Shown: piece after piece, positions 43,526 to 51,114 of the stretch
Position numbering within the stretch: position 1 is the stretch's first letter
Layout of the letters: every line of letters begins with the position of its first letter
Source of the DNA: Gemmatimonadota bacterium
Lineage (GTDB): Bacteria > Gemmatimonadota > Gemmatimonadetes > Gemmatimonadales > Gemmatimonadaceae
Assembly: GCA_016704465.1 (NCBI GenBank)
Contig: JADJAD010000001.1
Span: 434,001-498,000 of the forward strand
Reading direction: 5' to 3'
DNA: 64,000 bases
Position numbers and translations under genes: made by a program
Notes under the pieces: generated by a model
What the model was told of the DNA's origin: nothing
What the model saw: the letters and a program-made list of their open reading frames with translations, nothing else
Database searches by the model: none

Positions 43526-44996
43526 CGGCCCCGGTCGCGAAGTCGAAGAGCGTGACGCGGCGCAGGCGATAGTAGGAGAGCCAATAGCCGCGCAGCGCCT
43601 GCAGGTACTGGTCGAGCGCCTGGTTCTTCTCGTTCTGCGCCAGGTAGAGGTTGTCGATCCCGATGCGCCCGATGACATACCGATTGTACGCCACCTCGAA
43701 TCGCTTGCTGGCGACCGTGTCGGACTTGGCTGCCAGGGCGAGCGAGCGGCGCGACTGCGCCAGCTGCAAGGCGGCGAAGTGCGCATCCTGCATCAGCTGC
43801 TCCCGGTCGGCCCGGACGCTGGCCTCCACGCGGTCCTGGTCGGCGCGCGCCGCCTGGACCTCCCGACTGCGCGCCCCCCACTGCACCAGGGGCATCTGCA
43901 GGTTGAGCGAGAAGCGCTGCTGGTTGAGCAGGTCGCGATAGGCGGCGTTGACGTCGGGGGCGGTCTGGTTGAGCCCGACGCTGGCCGAGAGTGTGGCCCC
44001 GACCCCGTTGTTGAGCCGCGCCTCGTTGATGCGACGCTTGGCCTGCACGTCCTGCAGCTGCGCCTCGATCGGCTGGGCGCGGTTGCGCAGTGCCTGCTGC
44101 ACCGCGACCGTGGTGTCGGCCTCGAGGTCGGGCACCTCCGACGTGACCACGATGTCGATCGGCGTGTCGCGCCCGGCATTGAGCACGAGGCGGAAGGCGG
44201 CCAGAGACCGGTCATACTCCAGCCGTGCGCCATCGACCGAGTTGCGCGCCCGCAGCAGGGCCAGCTCGCTCTGCAGCAGGTCGTTCTCGCCGATCTTGCC
44301 GACCTCGTACCGCCCCTTGTTGAGGGTGAACAGCGTGTCGTTCGTGGCCGCGTTCGTGGTCGCGTTCTGCAGGGCGACGCGCGCCCCGAACAGGTCGAAG
44401 AAGGCCGTGGTGACCGCGAGTGCGACGTCTTCCCGCGCCTCGAGATACTGGCGGTCGGCCGCGTCGGCGCGCAGCTCCTGCTCGCGTCCATCCCACTTGA
44501 ACGCATTGGGGCGCATGAGCTGCTGCCGGATGCCGAGCGAGAGGGGCGTCGTGGACCAGTTGCGGAAGTCCTGCTGCCCGCTGACGTCGAGCCGCGCGAC
44601 CGACGAGGACACGAAGAAGTCACCGCCCGTCAGCGGCAAGCGCTGCGACATCGTGACGTTGACCGACGCATCGGTTTGCTGCTGCGGCCGGAACAGCGTG
44701 CTCCCGTCGGGCTGCACCACGGGGGTGATGGCGCGTGTGTAGATGGGAAGGTTGCCGCCTAACGACAGCTGGGGCAGGCGACGGGCGGAGAAGGCGCGGT
44801 CCCGTTCACGGGCCGCGTCGCGTGTCCCGGCGGCGACGCGCGCCCGCAGCCCCTGGCGCTGGGCCAGCGCGATCGCCTCGGCCAGCGTCAGCGGTCGGGG
44901 CGACTGTGCCGACACGACGGCCGGCCGGGCCGCCAGGGCGGCGATCGCCAGGGTCGCACAGGCCACGGCGTGCGAGCAGAGAGGGCGCACCATCAT
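43515..44996 (-). CDS. TolC-like outer membrane efflux protein
   Basis: A 493-residue outer-membrane factor (PF02321). A signal peptide ends near AVVSAQ. Two repeated coiled helical halves follow (LTLAEAIALAQRQGLRAR; TPIDIVVTSEVPDLEAD then AQPIEAQLQDVQAKRRINEAR), with the family GVGATLSASVG strand. It forms the exit duct for the exporter encoded upstream; its ATG overlaps the permease stop by 4 nt. The TAG stop falls inside a CGTTAGGG motif. Its 3' end overlaps the convergent CarboxypepD_reg paralogue by 11 nt. Confidence 0.88.
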   Translation of the reverse strand: MMVRPLCSHAVACATLAIAALAARPAVVSAQSPRPLTLAEAIALAQRQGLRARVAAGTRDAARERDRAFSARRLPQLSLGGNLPIYTRAITPVVQPDGSTLFRPQQQTDASVNVTMSQRLPLTGGDFFVSSSVARLDVSGQQDFRNWSTTPLSLGIRQQLMRPNAFKWDGREQELRADAADRQYLEAREDVALAVTTAFFDLFGARVALQNATTNAATNDTLFTLNKGRYEVGKIGENDLLQSELALLRARNSVDGARLEYDRSLAAFRLVLNAGRDTPIDIVVTSEVPDLEADTTVAVQQALRNRAQPIEAQLQDVQAKRRINEARLNNGVGATLSASVGLNQTAPDVNAAYRDLLNQQRFSLNLQMPLVQWGARSREVQAARADQDRVEASVRADREQLMQDAHFAALQLAQSRRSLALAAKSDTVASKRFEVAYNRYVIGRIGIDNLYLAQNEKNQALDQYLQALRGYWLSYYRLRRVTLFDFATGAVIR

Positions 44997-46393
44997 TCGT
45001 ACCTCAGGCAGACGACCGGGTCCTGTCGCGCGGCGCGGTGGGCCGGGACGATTCCGAAGACCATCCCCACCGTGAGCGAGACGCCGAACGCGACGACGAC
45101 GGAGAGCGTGGAGACGACGGTGCGGATCCCGGCGAACTGCTCGATCCCGATCGAGACCCCTCCCCCGACGAGGATCCCGGCCACCCCGCCGGCGACGCTG
45201 ATCAGCACGGCCTCGCTCAGGAACTGGGCGAGGATGTCCTTCTGCGTCGCCCCCATCGCGCGTCGCACCCCGATCTCGCGGATGCGCTCCAGCACCGACG
45301 CCAGCATGATGTTCATGATCCCGATGCCGCCCACGATCAATGAGATCGAGGCGATGGCGCCCAGGACGACATTGAAGATGTTCTTCGTGCGCTGCTCCTG
45401 CTTGAGCAGCAACTCCGGCACGGTGATCTCGAAGTCGACAACGCTGTTGTGGCGGCGGGTGAGCATCCGGCGCGCCACGTCCGCGACCGCCGGCACCATC
45501 GACGCCTCGCGCACGCGCACGACGATGCGGTCCAGCTGGTGGTAGTTTGTGCGCTCGGCCCGCACCTGCGGACTCTCGGTGTCGCCTTCCCCCTGCGACG
45601 GCCCGTTGCTGGCCCGCGCGGCCAGCTCGATCTCGGCCTGCGTCAGCTGCGCCCGGTCGCGAAAGCGCAGGAGCATGGTGCGCAGCGGGACGTACACGTC
45701 CATGTTCGCATCGCGGATGCCGAGGCGCTGCGTCGTCTGGTCGCTCACCTGGCGGTCGGCCAGCACCCCAACGACGGTCAGCCAGTTGTCACCCACCTTG
45801 ATCGGCTTGCCGATCGGGTCCTCGGTCGTGAAGAACCGCGTGCGCACGCCGTGGCCGATGATCGCGACGGGGCGCCCGCTGGCCACCTGGGCAGGCGCGA
45901 ACCATGTGCCGGCGGCGAGCGCGAGGTTCGTGACCCGGAAGTAGGTCGTGTCGATGCCGACCACCTTGCCCGATCGCCGCCGCCCCTCGCGGGTGATGAG
46001 CGTGTTCAGGACCACCTCGGCGCTGGACGACTCGACATCGGGCAGCATGCGCTGGATCGCCTCGGCGTCGCGGAAGGTGAGCCCGGGCGAATACTTCTTC
46101 GGCTCCTTCACCCCGTCGTCCTTGGCCTGTTCCTCCTTCTGCTCGATCAACGGCGTGATCACGATGTTGTTGGAGCCAAGCAATCGCATCTGCTCGAGGA
46201 TCTCCTGCTCGGCCCCCTTGCCGATGGCCAGCATCGCGATGACCGACGCGACCCCGAACAGGATGCCAAGCGACGTGAGACCCGCACGCAGCTTGTTGTG
46301 GCCGACCGCTTCCAGCGCCGTGCGCATGCTGAAGGAGGCGTGCCCGGCGATCTGGTGCCGGGCCTCGCCCCACGTGTCGAATCCGAGTGGCAC
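44993..46393 (-). CDS. MacB-like ABC transporter permease (FtsX domain)
   Basis: A 466-residue membrane protein with a periplasmic MacB_PCD domain (about 60-320) between an N-terminal helix (LRAGLTSLGILFGVASVIAMLAIG) and three C-terminal helices containing GGIGIMNIMLASVLERIREIGVRRA, the FtsX signature. In MacB the ATPase is fused N-terminally. Here it is absent, and no ATPase gene lies in the operon, so the nucleotide-binding partner must be encoded elsewhere. It is sandwiched between adaptor and TolC-like genes. It probably exports a peptide, lipid or drug. Confidence 0.87.
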   Translation of the reverse strand: MPLGFDTWGEARHQIAGHASFSMRTALEAVGHNKLRAGLTSLGILFGVASVIAMLAIGKGAEQEILEQMRLLGSNNIVITPLIEQKEEQAKDDGVKEPKKYSPGLTFRDAEAIQRMLPDVESSSAEVVLNTLITREGRRRSGKVVGIDTTYFRVTNLALAAGTWFAPAQVASGRPVAIIGHGVRTRFFTTEDPIGKPIKVGDNWLTVVGVLADRQVSDQTTQRLGIRDANMDVYVPLRTMLLRFRDRAQLTQAEIELAARASNGPSQGEGDTESPQVRAERTNYHQLDRIVVRVREASMVPAVADVARRMLTRRHNSVVDFEITVPELLLKQEQRTKNIFNVVLGAIASISLIVGGIGIMNIMLASVLERIREIGVRRAMGATQKDILAQFLSEAVLISVAGGVAGILVGGGVSIGIEQFAGIRTVVSTLSVVVAFGVSLTVGMVFGIVPAHRAARQDPVVCLRYE

Positions 46394-46398
46394 GGGGG

Positions 46399-47814
46399 TC
46401 AGCCCTTGCGCGGCGCGACCGGCGGGCGGGCGCCAGCGGCGTTCGACGTCGCGTTGGTTGTGGCGGAGTCGCGGCGCGCCGAATCGGGACGCACGGGAAT
46501 CGGTTGTGCCGGTCGGGCGCTGTCGCCACCGCGGGTCGGCGCCACGTCACCCGAACCCGGGAGGCGCACCGTCTCGATGCTTCGCATCTCGGCGGACGGC
46601 GGCGACAGCAGCAGGCGCATCCCTTCGGTCACCCCGCGCGTGATGACCACCTCGTCGTCGTTCATCGCGCCTGTCTCGACCTCGAGCCGCCGAACCCCAC
46701 TCCCGGCGCGTTCGTGGACGTAGGACACGCCGTCCTCGTTCACCACTGCCTCGAGCGGCACGAAGAGCACATCCTTGAGCACCAGCGTCTCGACGGCATT
46801 GCTCGTCGTCATGCCCGGACGCAGCGTGGTGTCGGCATCCTGGACGAGCACCTTGACCTCGAACACCTTCGCGTCGGCGTTAGGGCGCTGTTCGCCCACG
46901 TTGGCAACACTTTCCACCTTGCCCTGGATTCGCTTGCTCGGATCGGCGTCCAGCGAAATCACGACCGGTTGACCTGCGGAAATCTTCCGGACGTCGATCT
47001 CGTTGACGTAGGTGATCGATTCCATCTGCGTCAGGTCGGGGAGGGTGGCGACGGTGGGATCCCACGGATTGATCTGTGATCCCGCCGTCTTCTTGCGGCC
47101 GTTCCACTCCTTGACGTAGATGACCATGCCCGAGGTTGGCGCCTTGATGGTGAAGCCGGCCATGACGTCGCGCACGATGCCCAGGCGGTTGCGCTGGCGA
47201 TCCTGGTCGGCGCCGACTTCGCGCATCTTGGCCTGGGCCTGCTCGGTCTTGGTCTTGTAGTCCACCTTGGCCTGCGCGAGCGCGCGCGTCGCCTTCTCGA
47301 GGTCGATCTCGGCCTGGCGCTTGACGGTCGGGGCTTCGTAGACGGACTGCTCCTGGGCCAGCCGCTTCTCTTCCAGCTGCAACTCCATGGTGCGCATCTC
47401 CTCGCGCGCCTTGGAAAGGTTGAGCGTGGAGTCGAGCATTGCCTGCTCATACTGCGCCTCGGCCTTGGTCAGGGCGAGCGCGACCTCGGCCATCTTCGCC
47501 GCCAGCGACGAACGGTCGAGTTCGGCCACCACGTCCCCCTCCTTCACCACCGTTCCCTCGGGGACGATGGTGGAGATCTTCATCTGGTAGGCTTCGGCCT
47601 GTTGCGCGTTGGCCGGTCCCTGGATCTGCACGAACTTCCGGGCACGCAGCTCACCCGCGGTGGTGACGATCGAGGCGAAGTCGCCGCGCGTGACCGTCGC
47701 AACGATGGAGGGATTGTCGGAGCCCGCGTCGCGCGCCAGGAGCCACGCGCCCGGTACGACGATGGCCAGCGCGACCGAGGCAAGCACGATCCAGCGATTG
47801 CGGGACGATGGCAT
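46399..47814 (-). CDS. MacA/HlyD-type periplasmic adaptor
   Basis: A 471-residue membrane-fusion protein. One N-terminal membrane anchor (WIVLASVALAIVVPGAWLLA) is followed by a barrel-sandwich half (VVKEGDVVAELDRSS), a long alpha-helical coiled coil (about 105-215, Lys/Glu/Ala/Gln-rich), the second sandwich half (FTIKAPTSGMVIYV) and a beta-barrel domain. The last 55 residues are an Ala/Arg/Pro/Thr-rich tail. It links the MacB-like permease to the TolC-like duct. It is the first gene of the three-gene export operon, with a 5-nt gap to the permease. Confidence 0.87.
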   Translation of the reverse strand: MPSSRNRWIVLASVALAIVVPGAWLLARDAGSDNPSIVATVTRGDFASIVTTAGELRARKFVQIQGPANAQQAEAYQMKISTIVPEGTVVKEGDVVAELDRSSLAAKMAEVALALTKAEAQYEQAMLDSTLNLSKAREEMRTMELQLEEKRLAQEQSVYEAPTVKRQAEIDLEKATRALAQAKVDYKTKTEQAQAKMREVGADQDRQRNRLGIVRDVMAGFTIKAPTSGMVIYVKEWNGRKKTAGSQINPWDPTVATLPDLTQMESITYVNEIDVRKISAGQPVVISLDADPSKRIQGKVESVANVGEQRPNADAKVFEVKVLVQDADTTLRPGMTTSNAVETLVLKDVLFVPLEAVVNEDGVSYVHERAGSGVRRLEVETGAMNDDEVVITRGVTEGMRLLLSPPSAEMRSIETVRLPGSGDVAPTRGGDSARPAQPIPVRPDSARRDSATTNATSNAAGARPPVAPRKG

Positions 47815-48021
47815 GGGCCAGCACTCTATCGGTTGGGTTCCTGCTACAATGCACGCGACAGTCCCGCCGAGGCTAGAGTCGGCAGATTAGGACTGCGTTA
47901 CGAAGCGTCCCTTGTCTTTCTGGGACCTGCCGGACTTGGACACGCGAACCACTCGAAGGGTTGGCATCCCCAGCCGGACACCTGGGTGGGAGAAACGGCA
48001 GGTGTCGCGTGGTGCGCCGGT

Positions 48022-48465
48022 TCACGATGGCCCGGGAGACGTCTGCGCCGACGGGGCCAGCTCGATTCGTATGCGTTGTGCCCCGTGCCACAGCACGAGG
48101 CGTCCCAGTTCGGGCAGCAGCTCATGCCCCGACGTCAGCGTGAGCATGTGATTACCCGCCAGCTGCCCCACCTTGCTCGCAAAGCACGTGCTGCCATACG
48201 GAAACAGGATCTCGGTTTCGCTGGCGGCGGCCTGGTAGAAGAGGATGTCGCCGCGCGAGGGATGGCTGGTAGCGTTCTCCACCGGGACGCCGAGGCTCAG
48301 GTCGCCAAGGGGCGACCATCCCGCCTCACCGCTCCATCGCGCCTGGATCAGCTCCCCCTCGAACGGCAGCTGGCTCCTGAAGGCGGCGCACGTTGCCGGC
48401 GCCCGCTCGTCTTCGAAGCGCGCGGTGAAGCGAAGCGGACCGACCTGGATCACGACCTCGTTCAT
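48022..48465 (-). CDS. DUF3830 family protein
   Basis: A 147-residue protein of the DUF3830 (cyclophilin-like fold) family. Family features are an N-terminal strand pattern VGPLRFTARFEDERAPATC, then GELIQARWSGEAGW and a GDILFYQ segment. Function is not established; members lie near amidohydrolases and transporters, and a binding role for small molecules has been assumed. The ATG overlaps the stop of the FG-GAP gene by 4 nt. It is thus the last gene of an operon that also encodes the selenoprotein at 49954-50301. Confidence 0.75.
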   Translation of the reverse strand: MNEVVIQVGPLRFTARFEDERAPATCAAFRSQLPFEGELIQARWSGEAGWSPLGDLSLGVPVENATSHPSRGDILFYQAAASETEILFPYGSTCFASKVGQLAGNHMLTLTSGHELLPELGRLVLWHGAQRIRIELAPSAQTSPGPS

Positions 48466-49934
48466 GGGACTCGAATCTCCAGCGTGCGTCCGGCCCACTG
48501 CCCCGGCGTGACCCCACGCAGGCGCGTGCGCGCCACGCCCGACGGGGAGGGTGCCACCACCTCGATGTCCACGGCGTCGGGTGACGGGAGCGTCACCAGC
48601 AGCGCGGCATCGTTCTGCGCATCGTAGCCCGAGCCCCCATCGACGAGCCACGCAGCGAGCGGCGTCCCGCCGCGCGACACGAGCACGGTAGCGCCAGCAC
48701 GCGTCGCCCGACCACGCGCGTCGAGGATGCGCACGCGCAGCGAGCGGGCGCGAGCGGCCGCGTCCAGGTCGTTGCGCAGCAGCAGGTGCATCCCCGTCGG
48801 CTGTACGCCGGTGAGCGCCAGGTCGGCATCGCCATCGCCGTCATAGTCGTGCCACTGCACGCCGTGATCCGACTCGAGCGCACGAATGCCGTCCGGTGTC
48901 ACGTCCTCGAAGCGGGAGCCCGTGTTGCGCAGGAGATAGTCGCGATACGACGTCCCGCCGGTGACGGTCCCGTTCAGGTACAGGTCGATGCGTCCGTCGT
49001 TGTCGAAGTCGGCCAGCGCGCAGCTGTCGAAGCGGCCGTCCATGTCCAGTCCCCAGGCCGCGCCGACGTCCTCGAATCGCCCGCCGCCACGATTGAGCAG
49101 CACGCCATTTCGTCCGTAGTTGGCCGTCACGAGGTCGAGCCGTCCGTCGCCATTCACGTCGGCGGCGCACGAACGGACCGTGCCATTGGACTTGTCGTTC
49201 GGCGTCCGCCCTCCCCAGGCGACCCCCGCCGCCTCGGCCACGTCGGTGAAGCGCGCGCCATCGTTGCGCCAGAGGGCGTTGGCGTCGCCGTCCATGTTCC
49301 CCTGGTACAGGTCCAGGTCGCCGTCGCCATCCATGTCGAACCAGACGCCGCCGACACTCTTGCGTGGATCGGCCAGGCCTAACGCCGGTGCGACATCGAG
49401 AAAGCGCCCGTCGTCGTTGCGCAGCAGCACGTTGGGCTTGTCGCGAAACGCCACGTACAGGTCCAGGTCGCCGTCGCCGTCGACGTCGACAAACGCCGGC
49501 TGCCGCACGGCGCCCGAGTCGATGGCCACGCCGGCGGCGCGCGTGACGTCGGTGAATCGGCCACCGTCGTTGCGATACAGGCGCAGCACCCCGCCCTGCC
49601 CTGGCGTGAAGCCCACCAGCAGGTCGGGGTCGCCATCGGCGTCGTAGTCCCCCCAAGCCGCGGCGCGGGTAGGACGGGCGTCGGCGACTCCGGCGGCAGC
49701 CGCGACGTCGTCGAACACCCCATTCGTATAACGATACAGCCGGTTCGCCGCGCCGTTGAAGCCGACGAACAGGTCGGCGTCGCCGTCCCCGTCGAAGTCA
49801 CCCCACGCATTGGTGAAGCTCCCGCCGGCGGCGAACAGCTCCGGCTGTACCGGGGTGAAGGGCGGCGCCTGCATCCACCAGGCGCCGAAGGCGACGACGG
49901 CGGTCGCGAGGAGTGGCCAGCGCGGCACGATCAT
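48462..49934 (-). CDS. FG-GAP/VCBS repeat protein (CRTAC1-like), membrane-anchored
   Basis: A 490-residue protein with one N-terminal hydrophobic signal or anchor, then at least seven FG-GAP/VCBS repeats forming an integrin-like beta-propeller. Each repeat carries calcium-binding DxDGDGDxDL loops, e.g. DFDGDGDADLFVG and DVDGDGDLDLYVA. An ASPIC/UnbV-like C-terminal domain lies at about 390-490. Such proteins bind ligands or surfaces outside the cell. It starts 19 nt after the stop of the selenoprotein gene and is coupled to the DUF3830 gene by an ATGA overlap. Confidence 0.84.
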   Translation of the reverse strand: MIVPRWPLLATAVVAFGAWWMQAPPFTPVQPELFAAGGSFTNAWGDFDGDGDADLFVGFNGAANRLYRYTNGVFDDVAAAAGVADARPTRAAAWGDYDADGDPDLLVGFTPGQGGVLRLYRNDGGRFTDVTRAAGVAIDSGAVRQPAFVDVDGDGDLDLYVAFRDKPNVLLRNDDGRFLDVAPALGLADPRKSVGGVWFDMDGDGDLDLYQGNMDGDANALWRNDGARFTDVAEAAGVAWGGRTPNDKSNGTVRSCAADVNGDGRLDLVTANYGRNGVLLNRGGGRFEDVGAAWGLDMDGRFDSCALADFDNDGRIDLYLNGTVTGGTSYRDYLLRNTGSRFEDVTPDGIRALESDHGVQWHDYDGDGDADLALTGVQPTGMHLLLRNDLDAAARARSLRVRILDARGRATRAGATVLVSRGGTPLAAWLVDGGSGYDAQNDAALLVTLPSPDAVDIEVVAPSPSGVARTRLRGVTPGQWAGRTLEIRVP

Positions 49935-49953
49935 GGACAGCGGGGTGAGATGT

Positions 49954-50301
49954 TCACGTCAGGATCGACGCGTAGGTGGCCTCATCGAATCCGACAATCA
50001 GCGTGCGTCCGCGACGAAACGCGGGAGCCCGCAGTGTGCCGAACGGGCCGAGAATCGCCGCCAGCACGTCGGCCTTGGGCGTCTTGTCCTTCTTCACCTT
50101 CAGGTGCACGACGTGCTTCCCCTTCATGGCATAGACCTCGTCGATCCCCGTCAGGATCGCCTCCACCCCATCCGCGTCATAGCGCACCTTCTTCGCGTTC
50201 ACGACCTCGCCTAACGCGACCTGCTTTCGTCCCAGGAACTCCTGGGTCTTGGCGCAGGTGTTTCAACCAGGGCGCAGGTAGCTCCAGTCCATCTTCGGCA
50301 T
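49954..50301 (-). CDS. ArsC/Spx-like selenoprotein, in-frame UGA at codon 13
   Basis: A 115-residue ArsC-family thioredoxin-fold protein read through one in-frame TGA (50263-50265). The sequence around it is MDWSYLRPG-Sec-NTCAKTQEF, so Sec13 with Cys16 forms a UxxC redox pair where relatives have CxxC. Downstream text (KKVRYDADGVEAIL, GPFGTLRAPAF, RTLIVGFDEATY) is typical ArsC/Spx-like and continues in the same frame. ATG 50301 has GAGG spaced 6 nt. A two-stem hairpin follows the UGA (see SECIS). If UGA were a stop, only a 12-residue peptide and an 82-residue fragment starting at a GTG (50202) would remain, without the redox motif. No selA/B/C/D genes are in the window. It starts an operon with the FG-GAP and DUF3830 genes. 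Confidence 0.8.
50220..50258 (-). promoter_or_regulatory. Candidate bacterial SECIS hairpin
   Basis: In mRNA sense, 4 nt after UGA, CCTGC (50254-50258) pairs with GCAGG (50220-50224). Inside, CCCAGG (50241-50246) pairs with CCTGGG (50231-50236) around an AGUU loop. The loop begins 22 nt after UGA and has G as its second base. Both fit the known bacterial SECIS rules (about 16-37 nt, G in the first two loop bases). The hairpin would recruit SelB with tRNA-Sec. Confidence 0.7.
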
Positions 50302-50350
50302 GTATTCCTCGGGATGCGGCGTGTAGCGTGAGCGCCGACTGGCGCGGCAA

Positions 50351-50444
50351 TCAACGGGAGCAGCGATCAACGGGAGCAGCGATCAACAGGAGCAGCGATC
50401 AACAGGAGCAGCGATCAACAGGAGCGGCATCAGCGGGAGCGGCG
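50351..50444. repeat. 16-bp minisatellite, 4 exact-length and 2 degenerate copies
   Basis: The unit TCAACGGGAGCAGCGA occurs twice, then twice as TCAACAGGAGCAGCGA, then twice shortened to 15 bp. The array fills the gap upstream of the selenoprotein gene and covers the last codons of the neighbouring flavin-fold gene, so part of it is translated. Confidence 0.88.
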
Positions 50445-51023
50445 TGCCGGCGGGAATCGCACCGTGGGCGGGGCCCACGACAGGGAATCGCCGAGCAGTC
50501 CCTCGCCGGGGCTGACCACTTCCAACCGCTCCGGGATCACCTCGTACAGCGTGGCAGAACGTTCGCGGTCAGGGTAGAACGGGGTCCAGGCCTCGTGCCA
50601 GCGCCGGGCCCTGTCGTCGGCATTCGTCACCACCCGCGCTCGCCCATACAACGTCGCATACCGCTGCGCCGTTGCATCGAAGTAGTACAGCGCGACGCGT
50701 GGATCGGCGGCGAGTTGGCGCACCTTGCGCGTACGCGGATTGGTCACGAAGCGCACGACCATCAGCGAGTCCGGTGGCGCTGGATCGATCGTGCGGGCGA
50801 CGGGGCCGGCGGAGGCATCCCTCGTCACCAGCGCACAGTAGCGCGCCACCCGCATGATGTCGCGTGCCACGCGCAACGCGGTGGCACGGGCGGCCGAATC
50901 GAGCGGCGTGCCTTGCAGCTCCCGGGCAGGCGACGCCGCGCGAGCCTGCGCCGGCAGCACGCGTGCGGCGAGCACCATCAGGACGAGCGTACCGACACGC
51001 AGCGCGGACCCCGAACGTGGCAT
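50430..51023 (-). CDS. Exported pyridoxamine-phosphate-oxidase-fold protein
   Basis: A 197-residue protein with an N-terminal signal (VGTLVLMVLAARVLPAQARA) and a flavin-binding split-barrel domain like the general stress protein 26/PNPOx group. Recognisable stretches are RVARYCALVTRD, MVVRFVTNPRTRKVRQLAADPRVALYYFD and a terminal EVIPERLEVVSPGE. The family binds FMN or F420 and reduces various small molecules; export of a PNPOx-fold protein is less common. The 3' end runs into the 16-bp minisatellite. It is 91 bp downstream of the AKR-RidA gene. Confidence 0.75.
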   Translation of the reverse strand: MPRSGSALRVGTLVLMVLAARVLPAQARAASPARELQGTPLDSAARATALRVARDIMRVARYCALVTRDASAGPVARTIDPAPPDSLMVVRFVTNPRTRKVRQLAADPRVALYYFDATAQRYATLYGRARVVTNADDRARRWHEAWTPFYPDRERSATLYEVIPERLEVVSPGEGLLGDSLSWAPPTVRFPPARRSR

Positions 51024-51114
51024 GACGGACCTTATCTCGCCCGCAACCGCGGCGGAAGGCGTCGCGCGCGGGGGAGACTCGAGCCGCGGCACGCGCGTGC
51101 TCGCGCGCCGGCGC

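Noticed and set aside
50263..50265. Reading the ArsC-like gene as a pseudogene with a nonsense codon
   Set aside because: The stop is UGA precisely at the redox Cys position, the frame is otherwise intact and a SECIS-like hairpin follows. Selenocysteine is the better explanation.
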